Assembly: GCA_026004875.1 (NCBI GenBank)
Contig: BPJZ01000019.1
Location: 1 to 58,850 of the forward strand
DNA length: 58,850 nt
Direction: 5' to 3'
Source of the DNA: Candidatus Poribacteria bacterium
Lineage (GTDB): Bacteria; Poribacteria; WGA-4E; GCA-2687025
A program made the translations under genes and the position numbers. Below, piece after piece: positions 27,466-37,634 of the stretch (its first letter is position 1; every line of letters begins with the position of its first letter). The notes below the pieces were generated by a model, which was given only the letters and a program-made list of their open reading frames with translations, was not told the origin of the DNA and ran no database searches.

Positions 27466-29388
27466 CTAGAAGAGGAAACGGTACATCGGGCGACGGAGAA
27501 CGGTGCCAGCGACGTTCCACACGCCCCCCACGACGAACTCGCCGAGGATCAACCCCAAAAAGAAGGGGGTCAACCGACGATGCAGCACCAGCCCCCCCTG
27601 ACGGAGAATGATCCACTTGATCACGCTGCTGACCAGAATCGAAAACCAAAAGACGTTCATGGACCAACTGCTGGAGATCGCAAACCCCGCCGGATGGAAC
27701 GGCCACCAGACAAACCGCATCCGCATCGCCATCAACACCACCGTCTGAACAAACCCCAACACCGCCGCCACCAACGCCCCGTAGTCCGGGGGTTGGGGCA
27801 CGGTCAGCCAGCGCTGAAGACGATTGAACGGGCGATCGGCAAACCAGATCAGCGCCCCGTCGCGATAGCCAACATGATAGTAGGCCCAGAAGGTGGCTAG
27901 GATCGCCAGAAGCGTCGCCGCGGTCATCGCGAAGACCAAGCGCCCCGAGGAGTAACCGCCTCGCTCGGCGAGCTTGAACCCCTCCAACTGGTGGGGCATC
28001 GGATGGCCCCGATGCGCTCGATTGAAAAAGAAATAGTAGGTGATCACCGTCAGGTTCCGGGGGCCTAACGCCCGCGTCCCAAACAGCTTGGGCAGCATCT
28101 CGTCCGGACCGATAAAGTGCAGATCGTGCACCGGAGACCCTAGCTCCGCGCGCATCCGAGTCACCGCCGTCGCAATCGCGTAGTAGGCCAGAAAAAAGAG
28201 CCCAAAGACCCAGGTAGACATTCCCGCCAGCCGACTGAAGGCGTAGAGAAATCCAAGCGAGAGGGCCAGAAGCACCAGCGTCGAGCGGAATCGGATCGGC
28301 TCCTCTGCTTCGTAACGTGGGTCTCCCCGCCCCAGGATTCGTCGGGCCACTTCGGCCAGATGGCGCCGAGAGGCCACCAACGCGATCACACACAGCCCCA
28401 GATAAGCCCCAAACGATTGCTCATCCACATACGGAAAGCTGGGCAGGTTCCGCAAACCCAACGCTCCCCCCAACACCCGCTCCGCCTTCCAAAACAGATA
28501 GAAAAACCAGGCCGAAAAGGACAGGTCCAGCGGAATGAAAAAGGCCATCCCCACCGCAAAGGGAAACAGCCCAATCGGCGTCCAGCCCATCGCGTTCCAC
28601 GGCTTGTTGGTGAAGAAGATCGGCTGCAGGTCGGTCAGCTTTCCGCCAAGGCTGGGAACGGACGGATACAGGAAGTTCAGCCCGTTGATGACGTCGATAG
28701 CGCCGGCCAGGAGGCTTCCGGCCCAAAGCCAGGGGGACCTCAGGGCGCCTTGGAGGCCGCCGCCTAGGGTGATCTCCCAGGGGAGCTGGATGATCGGATA
28801 GGAGAGCTTTTCGTGTTCGGTCCACTGCTTTCGGACCAGAAGGTTGATCCCCAGCATCCCGGTGACCAGCGCAAACAAAAACCCCGTCCAGGCCAACGAA
28901 GGAACGATCCAGGGGAGGAGATGATCTTTGAGGTAGAGCGTCGTCTCCCCTCGGAAGAAGGTCTCCAAGACTCCCGGGTCGCGGACGCCAAACCAGTTGG
29001 GAATGTAGTGGTGAAAGAGTTCGGCCCACTCGTTCTCCGGCGTGGCGAACCGGAACGGATAGGTTAGCAGGGGCATCAGAACCTCCATCACGTCCAAGCC
29101 GGCCAACCCTGCAGTGAGAGAAAGCATCGTGTAGACGGTCAGCAACTCGGCCTGGGTGAGCCTCCAGCGAGGGAGGAACGCCGCCAGGAGGAGGTTCCCG
29201 CAGATCAGCAAGAAGACCACAAAGACGACGTTGTAAAAGAGCGAGACGGTCGTCGGGGGTCCCTGGCCGGTGGCGCGGGCCTCGATCGTCCAGTAGGCCA
29301 GAACCGGGGTCAACAAAAGCCCCAGGAGGACGGCCCTCCAGGTCACTGCGCTCCGTCGCTGCTCCTTGGTCTGAGAAGACTTGCTCAT
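27466..29388 (-). CDS. large multi-pass membrane protein, DUF6785/DUF6784 type
   Basis: An intact protein of about 640 residues with some 12-14 hydrophobic segments, starting AVLLGLLLTPVLAYWTIEARATG. It has the pattern of proteins annotated DUF6785 (N-terminal) and DUF6784 (C-terminal): TQAELLTVYTMLSLTAG, WIVPSLAWTGFLFALV, LPWEITLGGG, FYLFWKAERVLGGALG and RMRAELGSPVHDLHFIGPDEM. The family is abundant in Poribacteria and Planctomycetes-like genomes and resembles transporters, but its cargo is unknown. The ATG at 29388 is chosen; a GTG at 29403 overlaps the preceding stop (GTGA) and is equally possible, since neither has a clear ribosome site. It is probably the last gene of the bat-nuclease operon. 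Confidence 0.78.
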   Translation of the reverse strand: MSKSSQTKEQRRSAVTWRAVLLGLLLTPVLAYWTIEARATGQGPPTTVSLFYNVVFVVFLLICGNLLLAAFLPRWRLTQAELLTVYTMLSLTAGLAGLDVMEVLMPLLTYPFRFATPENEWAELFHHYIPNWFGVRDPGVLETFFRGETTLYLKDHLLPWIVPSLAWTGFLFALVTGMLGINLLVRKQWTEHEKLSYPIIQLPWEITLGGGLQGALRSPWLWAGSLLAGAIDVINGLNFLYPSVPSLGGKLTDLQPIFFTNKPWNAMGWTPIGLFPFAVGMAFFIPLDLSFSAWFFYLFWKAERVLGGALGLRNLPSFPYVDEQSFGAYLGLCVIALVASRRHLAEVARRILGRGDPRYEAEEPIRFRSTLVLLALSLGFLYAFSRLAGMSTWVFGLFFLAYYAIATAVTRMRAELGSPVHDLHFIGPDEMLPKLFGTRALGPRNLTVITYYFFFNRAHRGHPMPHQLEGFKLAERGGYSSGRLVFAMTAATLLAILATFWAYYHVGYRDGALIWFADRPFNRLQRWLTVPQPPDYGALVAAVLGFVQTVVLMAMRMRFVWWPFHPAGFAISSSWSMNVFWFSILVSSVIKWIILRQGGLVLHRRLTPFFLGLILGEFVVGGVWNVAGTVLRRPMYRFLF

Positions 29389-29399
29389 GGGAGGAGGGA

Positions 29400-31025
29400 T
29401 CACTCTTCAGAGGCGGAGCGCTCCGTTTCGGCGACGGGGCGAAGGACCAACCGTCCGCGCTCCAGCTTCGCTTCGACCCGTTCGTAGCCCAAGAAGTACT
29501 GTTGCCAGAGAGGGCTTTCCAGCAGTTTAGGCTCCAGCCGAATCTGGACGCCTTCGCTGTCGGTCGTCAGGTCGCCCCGATAGGTTGTGATGCGCTCCAA
29601 GACGTTCGCGGCTTGAGCTTGGGTCATCCACTCCGGCGCAGCTAAGGGGTCAAAGGTGTCGCCGTTCCGGGGGCAGAAGACCAGGTGTTTTTGAACCAGC
29701 TTGCTCCGCAACGCCTGAAGGGCCGGCCCTTCGCCGTGAACCAGAATAATGCTCTTAGGCCGGATGTAGCTGACCTGCTGGCACAGTTGAATCTGATCGG
29801 CGTGAGCGGAGAGTTTGTACTGTCCAATTCGGCAGAGGAGAGGAACCTTTTCGCCGTCCAGCTCGATCGTGTCGCCGGTGGAGAGCTCCAGCAGCCGACG
29901 GCCGGGCGACTCTTCGTCCTGGTAACCGGTAAAGAAGATCGCGTTTTTGGGCATAGAGGCCAGAACCTTAGCGTAGTAGACGCTCGGTCCGCCGACCAAC
30001 ATCCCTGAGGAGCTGATGATGCACTTAGGCTCCCCGATCAGCATGGTGATTCGGTCCTCCGCTCGAAGGCGAATCACTTTGGGAGCGTTGTTCCCGTAGC
30101 TCCAAAACAACGGCTGATGGGAGTTCTCGACGTACTTCTGCAACCGGTCGGGAAGCTCGTCCAGAAGGTCATGGTACACGTCGCAGACGGTGCGAACCAT
30201 CCCGTCCACGTAGATCGGAAACTGGGGGATCAACCCGCTGTTCATGGAGGTCTTGAGGATCAAGATGATCTCCTGGGCGCGGCCAAGGGCAAAGCTGGGG
30301 ATCAGCACGGTCCCCCCCTCCGCGACCACCTCTCCGACGGAGCGAGCTAGCTCCTGTTCCTGCTCCTTTCGGTTGGGATGGATCTGATCGCCGTAGGTGC
30401 CCTCCAGGATCAACAGATCGGGCTGGAAGAAGTCAATCGGACGCATGCCGGCGACGGTTCGCTGGGAAGCGACGCTGATATCGCCCGAATAGACCACCTT
30501 CGCCTCCGGCGTCTCGATCAAGATCGCCGCCGCTCCCAAGACGTGCCCAGACCGATGGTAGTAGACCTTAACCTCCGGGATCGGTTCCGTCCAGGTATCA
30601 AAAGGCATCTCCCGGACGTTGGCCAGCAAGGCTTCCACTTCCTGAGGGGAGTAAAGGGGAAACTCGGCAGCGTCCTCCATTCGCCGTTCCATAATTCGCA
30701 GCGTATCGGCTAGCAGGACCTCCATCAGCCGCCGGGTGGCGCGAGAGGCGTAGATCGGCGCTAAGGGATATTGAGCGTGCAACAACGGCAGCGCCCCGAT
30801 GTGGTCCATATGGGCGTGGCTGACCAGCACCAAGTCCACCTGCCCTCCAGTGAGCTGCTCCAGAAGGTCCAAATCGGGGAGGGATTCCGTTCCACGGCGG
30901 TTGGGACGCAACCCTGCGTCCAGGACGATGTTCTTCCCAGCGATCTGGAGAAGGTGACAACTCGCGCCGACTTCGTACGCCCCGCCCAGTGCTGTGTACC
31001 GCATCCTCAACGGCTCCTTTGCCAT
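29400..31025 (-). CDS. metallo-beta-lactamase/beta-CASP RNase, CPSF73-like
   Basis: An intact 541-residue protein. The metallo-beta-lactamase core has SHAHMDHIGALP, RSGHVLGAAA and VVYSGDIS. The beta-CASP region includes EGTYGDQ, IPSFALGRAQEIIL and SSSGMLVGGPSVYY, and the final zinc-ligand segment is KLSAHADQ. This arrangement is that of bacterial and archaeal CPSF73-like RNA nucleases, which cut or trim RNA. The last 80 residues are an additional basic extension. It overlaps the neighbouring Gfo/Idh/MocA gene by 19 bases at its start, indicating tight coupling in one operon. Confidence 0.88.
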   Translation of the reverse strand: MAKEPLRMRYTALGGAYEVGASCHLLQIAGKNIVLDAGLRPNRRGTESLPDLDLLEQLTGGQVDLVLVSHAHMDHIGALPLLHAQYPLAPIYASRATRRLMEVLLADTLRIMERRMEDAAEFPLYSPQEVEALLANVREMPFDTWTEPIPEVKVYYHRSGHVLGAAAILIETPEAKVVYSGDISVASQRTVAGMRPIDFFQPDLLILEGTYGDQIHPNRKEQEQELARSVGEVVAEGGTVLIPSFALGRAQEIILILKTSMNSGLIPQFPIYVDGMVRTVCDVYHDLLDELPDRLQKYVENSHQPLFWSYGNNAPKVIRLRAEDRITMLIGEPKCIISSSGMLVGGPSVYYAKVLASMPKNAIFFTGYQDEESPGRRLLELSTGDTIELDGEKVPLLCRIGQYKLSAHADQIQLCQQVSYIRPKSIILVHGEGPALQALRSKLVQKHLVFCPRNGDTFDPLAAPEWMTQAQAANVLERITTYRGDLTTDSEGVQIRLEPKLLESPLWQQYFLGYERVEAKLERGRLVLRPVAETERSASEE

Positions 31026-32035
31026 ACCTCTTCAATCTTCACCGGCGCTCCTTCTCGCTGAGCGGAGAGATAGGCCGCGTCAACGATCGCCATGGTCTCC
31101 AGGTTATCCCACGCCGAATGGACCGGCTCCTCTCCTGCCTCTGCCGCTCGGAGGAGCTCCTCCATACTTCGCCCCATACACCAGGGGAAGGCCCTCACCA
31201 GCTCTCCGGCGATCCGTTGAGGGGAGTCCGGCAAACGGTGAACCTGAAGCGTCCAACGGTCATCTAGCAGTCGAGCCTTGCGCGATTCGGCCGATCCCTC
31301 CGTCCCGTCCAGCCGGAGCGTACAGCGGGGAACGCCCAGGGAGTGCCAGCTAGAAACCACAAGACCGATCGCTCCGCTTTCAAAGCCGATCTCGACGATC
31401 GTGAAGGTCTCTCCAGCCACGCTTGGATTCCAGGCGCGGGTCCAGGCGGCAACAACCTCCGGTGGACTTCCGGCCAACCAGCGCACTCGGTCCAAGAGAT
31501 GAATACTGAAGATGCTGATCTCCAACCGCTTCTCTCGCGCCCGCCATCCGCCGACCTGCTGCCGATCCTGATAGTGCTCGTGGACGATCAGCCGGAGTCC
31601 TCCTAACGCCCCAGCGCTGGCCAGCCGCCGGAGCTCCTGAACGTCCGGCATGAAACGGGTCTGCTGATTGACGGCCAGCGGAACCCCGGCCTCTTGAGCC
31701 GCGTAGGCGTAGCCCTCGGCCTCGCTCAACGAGTTGGCGAACGGCTTCTCCACCAGCACTGGCAGACGGCGCTGAAGGGCCGGTTCGATCGCCTCGGCGC
31801 GGACAGCAGGAGGGGTCAGCACGGCGACCGCGTCCACCTCTCCAGAGGCGGTTAACGCCTCGGCGCTAGAAAACCGATGGACGATGCCGTACCGCTCCGC
31901 AAAGGCGTCCCGACGGGAAGGATCCGGATCGGCAACCGCCGTGACCTCAGCGCGACCGGCAAGCACTCGGCGATATCCTTCTAAGTGGACATGAGCGATA
32001 CCACCACATCCGATCAGACCGATCCGAGTCTTCAT
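31007..32035 (-). CDS. Gfo/Idh/MocA-family oxidoreductase
   Basis: An intact 342-residue NAD(P)-binding dehydrogenase. RIGLIGCGGIAHVHLEGYRR is the dinucleotide-binding loop, and VDAVAVLTPPAVRAEAIEPA and LPVLVEKPFANSLSEAE hold the family's Lys-Pro. FSIHLLDRVRWLAG is at the position of the catalytic His-containing helix (usually D-x-x-x-H). Its start overlaps the end of batD by 4 bases and its end overlaps the nuclease gene, so it is embedded in a bat/nuclease operon rather than a sugar cluster. Substrate unknown. Confidence 0.9.
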   Translation of the reverse strand: MKTRIGLIGCGGIAHVHLEGYRRVLAGRAEVTAVADPDPSRRDAFAERYGIVHRFSSAEALTASGEVDAVAVLTPPAVRAEAIEPALQRRLPVLVEKPFANSLSEAEGYAYAAQEAGVPLAVNQQTRFMPDVQELRRLASAGALGGLRLIVHEHYQDRQQVGGWRAREKRLEISIFSIHLLDRVRWLAGSPPEVVAAWTRAWNPSVAGETFTIVEIGFESGAIGLVVSSWHSLGVPRCTLRLDGTEGSAESRKARLLDDRWTLQVHRLPDSPQRIAGELVRAFPWCMGRSMEELLRAAEAGEEPVHSAWDNLETMAIVDAAYLSAQREGAPVKIEEVWQRSR

Positions 32036-33732
32036 CGCCGTCTCTCTCCTCGCGCCTGAGCCAAGGCGCTGAGCGCCTTCTCCGCCCGGCGGTAGAGCCG
32101 TCCGATCTCATCTGGGGAGAGCGCCACCGGCGCGAAGCCCCCAGCTTGCGCCTCCCGGAGCGCGTCCAAGAGGGCCTGAGCCTCGGCGGAACCGTCCTCC
32201 TGGAGCCGCTGAACTACCTCGACCAACGCCGAGCGTGGGGACATGCCGAGCAGAACTGCTGCCTCCCCCCCAAGCCGCTCGCTGAGCACCTTACAAAACT
32301 CTCGCGCGTCCGGATAATCCTCCGGCCGCAGATCGTCCAGTCCACGCCGCTCCGAGCGAGCGCGGAGCGCCGAAGAGGCCTCTGCCGCAGGACGAGCGTG
32401 ACGCCGACCCGCCCAAAGGGCTACGCCTAAAAGGGCTACGCCTAATCCTCCAAGAAGCAACCACCAGACCCCGCTGTCCCTACCGGTTCGCGGAGGAGCG
32501 ACCGTCCTTCTCTCCGACGGTGTCTCCGGCCCCGAGGGGGCGCTGGAGACCTGAACGGTCAGAACCGCCGACTCGGTGCGCCGGTAATGCCCCTGACTCG
32601 GAGAGAAGTAAGAAAGCCCACCGACCCGGACGGTCGCTCGACCGGAGCGCTGGGGAACAATGACGTACTCATAAGTCTTCGTGCCGCCCACCTGCTCGCC
32701 GACCACGTCCCATTGGACCGAAACGGTCGGGTCATAGAGCGTCGCCGCCTCGACCTCCACCGGCGGGGAGAGCGTCCAGGCGTTCAGATTGCCCCGCCCG
32801 GCAATCGTCACCCGAAGCCGAATCGGCTCGTTAACCCCGACCTGATCCTCAACCAACCGGGCACGTTGCTGAAACTCACCGACCGCACCGCTGAAGTCCT
32901 CTGGTCGAGGCTCCGGCAGCGGGACCACGGTCAGACGCACCGGTCGCGTCCGGAGCGTCCGGCTTGGATGGCCGCCGTAAGCGGGCAACACCAGCTCTGT
33001 AGGGCCAATCTCCCGGGCTCCAGGGGCCACCGGAAACAGCGCAACGCGAATCTCCTCCACATGATAAAGCCGCCCTTCTCGCCGGACCAACTCGCCGCCG
33101 GTCGCCGGAATCGGCTCCAGTTCGTAGGTCACAAAGCCCTCGAAAGGCGGAAGCCCGTACTGAGGGGACTCCCGCGTAGGAAGCCAGTTCTCAAAATAGT
33201 AGCGAAACCGATAGATCGCCTGCTGCTGGACAAAGACCCCGCTCCGGCTCAACGGTTGCCTCAACGAACCGTCGTCCGGTTAGATCGCTGAGGATCTCAG
33301 AAGGTGCTGGGCCTTCCGGGATCGAGACACGAGCCGCCGAACGCTCCCCCACGGGACCTTCCCCTCGGACCAGAAGGGAGATCGTCTCGCGGAGGGTCTG
33401 ATCCCCCACCTGAACCTGAGCGCTCACCTGGGAACGTCCAGCTCGAATCGGGGCGAGAACAAACTGCCACTGTACGCCGCTGATCAGCTCGCTCCGGAAC
33501 ATTCGTCCCTCTAAGGGGGGAAGTCGCTCGACGGAAAAGTTTGGCGCAACCCAGCTCCGGCTGCGAATAGCTCTGACCAGGACGCAGCCCCAACAGTCGA
33601 ACGCGCAGAAGCGCGCGGCTCCGTCTCGGTTAGCTCGCTCGGTTCGGCGACGAGCTCCAGCCGCTGCGCCCAGCTGCTCAAGGCCGCGATCAGCCAGAGG
33701 AGGACGATCCCAATCGCGCGGTCGTTGCTCAT
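32032..33732 (-). CDS. batD: BatD-like protein (several frameshifts)
   Basis: BatD proteins are membrane-anchored periplasmic proteins with Ig-like domains that act with von Willebrand-factor-type BatA/BatB in aerotolerance and envelope maintenance. The signal peptide is IGIVLLWLIAALSSWAQRLEL at the ATG at 33732. Next come SELTETEP and the repeat domains with VQWQFVLAPIRAGRSQVSA, then FRYYFENWLPT. The later beta-rich repeats with YEYVIVPQRSGRATV and LSYFSPSQGHY lead to a transmembrane helix (WWLLLGGLGVALLGVALW) and a C-terminal cytoplasmic helical region. At least three frame changes between 33190 and 33640 break the N-terminal third. The remaining 410 codons are intact. About 565 residues in all. 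Confidence 0.85.
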
Positions 33733-33733
33733 C

Positions 33734-34404
33734 TTACCAGTCTCTCGCTACATCGTAGGTCGGCGGCGCCATCTGCTGGAGCCGCTGGCGTTGCTGTTGG
33801 GTCTCCTCACCGCCGAGCGCGTCCAGCAGATCGTCGGGCCTCCTCTGGAGAGAGTTGGGCCGGCGTTCGGTGGGTCCGGTTGTTGCCGACCGCCGCCGGG
33901 CCGGGGGTAGGTTGGGGCGTCTCCTCATCCGAAGGGCCACCCCTGAGCGATCTGTTCCTGAAGGGCCTCCAAGGCCAGCTCGAGGTTGTGCTTGGCCTCC
34001 AGGTCCTCAGGAACAAGTCGAAGCGCGTGCTTATAGGCCTCCACCGCACGCTGGAACTCCCGATCCCGGTAGAACGCATTGCCGAGGTTGTACCAGAAAC
34101 GGGCGACCAGCGGAGACCCTTCTAAGGCTCGATGACGGCCGCCCTCCGCAGCCCTGGAGCAGCTGGGGAATTGCATCCTCGATCCGGTTTGCCGCATACA
34201 GAGCCGTCCCCGAGGTTGTAGCGGAGCACCACCTCCCGCACCGATCCGCGGCGGGGCCTCCTCTAACAAGGACCGGTAGCGGGAGATCGCCGCCTCGACC
34301 CGGCCGGAGCGATACTCCTCCAACGCCTGGAGGGTCGCCGGGTCGGACCGTCGGCAGGCCACAAACAGCCCTCCCAGGAGGATCAGCAACACAGGCCAGC
34401 GCAT
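33734..34404 (-). CDS. batC: BatC-like TPR lipoprotein (frameshifted)
   Basis: The start at 34404 gives a short signal peptide with a lipobox-like LLILLGGLFVAC. TPR repeats follow: LEEYRSGRVEAAISRYRSLLEE, then, after scrambled codons near 34120-34220, FWYNLGNAFYRDREFQRAVEAYKHALRL and HNLELALEALQEQ. The stop at 33925 in that frame is a frameshift artefact. The next frame supplies LSPEEARR...LLDALGGEETQQQRQR, a typical BatC/BatE ending, to 33734. It is immediately upstream of batD. The usual moxR, batA and batB genes are not beside it; the sequence upstream is a divergent operon. Confidence 0.72.
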
Positions 34405-34471
34405 GTCACAGACTCCCTCCCTCAGGAATTCTCCAACCCTCAGACGGTGAAATACAAGACAGAGCCCCTCC

Positions 34472-34500
34472 TTGCCGCCTCAAAGCGGCTACCATAGAAT
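34472..34500 (+). promoter_or_regulatory. promoter of the lipoprotein/OmpA operon
   Basis: TTGCCG (34472-34477) and TAGAAT (34495-34500) are separated by exactly 17 bases, 28 bases upstream of the GTG at 34528. It lies in the 123-base divergent region shared with the bat operon. Confidence 0.65.
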
Positions 34501-34527
34501 CGAATCAGAAGCGGAGAAAGGACGATC

Positions 34528-34964
34528 GTGAAACGAACGACGGTCTTTTCGCTCCTGGCGGCGATCGGCGGGATGGTTCTACTGGTCGGCGGAGGGTGTG
34601 CTCGTCCTCCGGCGGACTGGTAACCGAATCTACGAGGCGGAAGTGGAGCTCTCCCGCCTGCCAGAGACGCTCCCCTCCGAGGAGGCGTCGCGGCACGCCG
34701 AGCGAGCCCGGAGCCTCCTGGGGACGGCCCGGTCGGCCCACGAGGAAGGGCCACGACGCCGAAGCAGAGCAGATCGCCGCGCTGGCGCTGGTCCACCTGG
34801 AGGCCGTCCACGCGGCGCTGCGACGCCAAGAGGCCAACGAGCGGGCGTCACAGCTCCAATCGGAGATCGAGACGCTTACCCAACAGCTGGACCAGTTGCG
34901 CAAAGAGCGCCAACAGTTAGAAGCGGAACGAGATCGGCTCAGCAGCGAGGGGGCGGAACCATGA
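34528..34964 (+). CDS. DUF4398-like lipoprotein (frameshifted)
   Basis: GTG at 34528 after an AAAGGA ribosome site starts a lipoprotein signal (FSLLAAIGGMVLLVGGGC). The reading then leaves this frame (stop at 34621-34623) and continues as NRIYEAEVELSRLPETLPSEEA. After another shift near 34745 it continues as HDAEAEQIAALALVHLEAVHAALRRQEAN and a coiled-coil tail (ETLTQQLDQLRKERQQLEAERDRL). The helical pattern of short alanine/leucine-rich repeats is like DUF4398 proteins that pair with OmpA. The stop overlaps the next ATG (ATGA). Confidence 0.6.
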
Positions 34965-36673
34965 GCCGTCGGGCGCTCTGGAACCGCGCTTTACTCCTTC
35001 TGGCCTTAGGGCTATTCGCCCTGCTGGGGGGCTGCGGTGCCTCGATCGAGCCCCGAATTCTCCAAGAGGCGCTGGACGAAGCAGGCTTAGCGCTCCGTCG
35101 CGCCGAAGAGGCGAACGCCGCTGAGGACGCTCCGGCTCCCCTACTCCCTCGCCGAGCGGGTTCCACCAAGCGGCTGTGGAACGGCAACAGGCGGGGGACC
35201 GCTGGTCGGGCTACTATCTGGCCCGTCGAGCTGGAGCGCTAGCCGAGCTGGCTCAGCTCTCCGCCCGTGCATTTCAGGCTGAAGTCCGCCTTCGGTCGGT
35301 TGAGGAGGAGGCCGAAACGCTCCGAGCCCGAATCGCCGAGGAGCAATTGCGGATTGCCGCCCTGCGCGCCGAGATCGCTGCGCTGCGGGAGCAGTCCGCG
35401 CTCCAACGGGCCGCCGCCGCGGAGGCCGCCGCCCAACGGAGCGCCGAGGAAGCCCGCCGTGCCCAGGAGGAGGCCGATCGCACCGTGGCCCGCACGCGCG
35501 CCGAGCTAGAACGCGACCGGGCCCAGTGGATTGATCCGGCTCGCCCGGGACGTTCAGGCACAGACCTACGCCCGCCGCTCTTCTCCAGGAGGCCGAAGCC
35601 CACCTAAGGTCCGCTCAACAGCAGCTGGAGGTCGGCCAGTACGGCGAAGCCCTCCTGGCTGCCGCGGACGCTTACCGCTCGGCAAGCGAGGCTTACGCCC
35701 AGAGCTTTGAGCGCTGGAAAGCTACCCAACAGGAGGCCTCGGCGGCAGCTCTTCTCGCAGCCCTAGAGGCCGGCCTTCAAGTTGGCCGAGCCGCGAGCGT
35801 GGATCGAGATCGCCCAGAGCGTCGGTGCAGATCAGGAGTGCCGCCGACCCCGTTTGGAAGGGCCCAACAGGCCGCTCGCTGCTGCCGAAGCGGCCCTGGC
35901 AAAGAACGACTACGCTGCAGCCCAAGAACAGGCCGCCCAGCGCCCAATCGCTGGCCCAACAGGCCCGCACGCTCGCCGAGCGACGGCGCCAGCTCCGCCG
36001 ACAACAACAGGAACAGGAGGAGCAGGTCGCCCAGCTCAAGGACCAACTCTTCCGGACTCGACGCCGTCTAGAAACTCTGGACGATTCCGTCCGTCGGCTC
36101 TCTCAATCCCAACTGGATACCGTTGAGGGGCTGCTCCGACAGGCGGAGGGGCTGATCGCCGAAGGAAAGCTGGACCTGGCCGCCCTCATCGCCGCCCGCG
36201 CGGAGTCCATCGTCGAAGAAGCTCACCAACGGGCGGAGCTCTCCCAGACGGTGGAACAGGCGCTGTTGACCGCAGGACGAGGACTCGAAGGCGTCCAGGT
36301 CTTCACCACCTCGCGGGGGGTGGTCTTCCGACTCTCCGGCGACCTGTTCCCCCTTGGGCGGGCCGACCTGAACCCGTCGGCGAATCCCCAAAATCGCAGA
36401 GTTGGCTCAAGTGATCCGGCCCCTACGCCGACCGGTTCCCGATCTTTGTAGAAGCGCACACCGACCGGACCGGCAACCCGGAGGCGAACCTCCGGCTCTC
36501 CCGCGAGCGCGCCCGGACCTTTGCCCAGCGGGCTGCGCGAATCGCTTGGCCTAGAAGCCGTCCAGATCGAAGCGCAGGGATACGGCGACCGGCAGCTAAT
36601 CGAGGGAATCCCGCCGGCCGACCCGCGCAACCGACGGGTGGAGGTGGTTATCCAAACCCGAAGCGCCGAATAA
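34961..36673 (+). CDS. OmpA-family peptidoglycan-binding lipoprotein with long coiled coil (many frameshifts)
   Basis: ATG 34961 opens ALLLLALGLFALLGGCGA, a lipoprotein signal with lipobox Cys. A DUF4398-like helical segment is followed by a long charged coiled coil in several frames, breaking near 35150, 35560, 35780-35960 and 36380-36540. The C-terminal OmpA domain reads VQVFTTSRGVVFRLSGDLFP, then FVEAHTDRTGNPEANLRLSRER, and ends GYGDRQ...NRRVEVVI, which are the peptidoglycan-contacting features. It probably ties the outer membrane or envelope to the cell wall. The region is the most heavily frameshifted of the window. Confidence 0.72.
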
Positions 36674-36710
36674 TCGTCGGTCTTTAGGGCCTTGGCCCAA
36701 ACGGAAGCCA

Positions 36711-37634
36711 ATGAAGAAGTGGATTTACTTCCTCCTTTTTTGTCCTGGCGACCATCGTCGGGTTGGGATGGTACGTCACGACGGCGCCCGACCCACCGCT
36801 GACCACCACCGTCGGCGGCCATGAGGCTGGAGCGCAGTTGCTCCATGTCCGTTCTGTCCGTCCGTTTCGATCGGGAACGGAGATCGTCGTGGACACCCCC
36901 ACCGACGCCCTGTCGACCCGCGTTCTGGAGGTGGACCCGGAACGGCGGACTGCTGCGGTTGGCCAACCCCTCTTCCTGAGGCGGTCCCTTCGAAGCGCTC
37001 CGGCGCGAGTCGTCCCTGGCCGAGGTGGCCGTTCGGATTGCCGTCTTCCCGGAGCGCGCGTCGCTTCCGGCGCTTCCCGCGAGAGGACTCTCCAAGTCTA
37101 CGCTTACGCCCCCGCGGGAATGGAGAAGCCGCTCCTGGCCGTCGCGGGACGGATGGGTGAAGATTCAGGTTCGGGAGCCGGTCGAGGGGGTGGGTTCCGG
37201 CCGCCGAGGCGATCGTCGAACGCCACGGCGCCGTTCCTGAGGCCCGCTTCTCCCCGTGCCCGACCGATCCGACGGCTCCCCCTTTGCCGATGAACCGATC
37301 ATCGAGTGGGAGGGGCTGCTCGCCGAAAAGATTCGCGAACGAAACGGGGAGAGCTATCGGCACCTTCTTCCGCGTCGTCCTTGCCGGGGAACAGGCCCGA
37401 ACCGTTCCGGTCACTGAGGGTGCCTTCCGCTCCTTTCAGGAAGGGGAGTACCTGGTCGCCCGACGAGGGAAGGCCTTGACAGCGATCCCGGCTCCGGTGG
37501 GAACAACTCAACCCGGCAGGCCCTATGAGGTTCTCGAAGAAACGGGACGGCTGGCTGCGGATCCAAGTGGAGGATCAGGCCCTGGGCCCGCCGGGAGGAT
37601 TGCCGCCTTGAAACCCGGATCAGCTACTCGCTGA
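36711..37634 (+). CDS. hypothetical membrane-anchored protein (heavily frameshifted)
   Basis: MKKWIYFLLF followed, after a shift near 36740, by VLATIVGLGWYVTTAPDPPLTTT forms one N-terminal membrane anchor. The rest is read in three frames: EVDPERRTAAVGQPLFL, then EVAVRIAVFPERASLPALP, then VARRGKALTAIPAPVGTTQPG. Its end is unclear: one frame stops at 37634, and another coding-like frame could extend about 50 bases further into the convergent gene. The layout suggests a periplasmic protein with a beta-rich domain, coupled to the OmpA gene 37 bases upstream. No family recognised. Confidence 0.45.
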
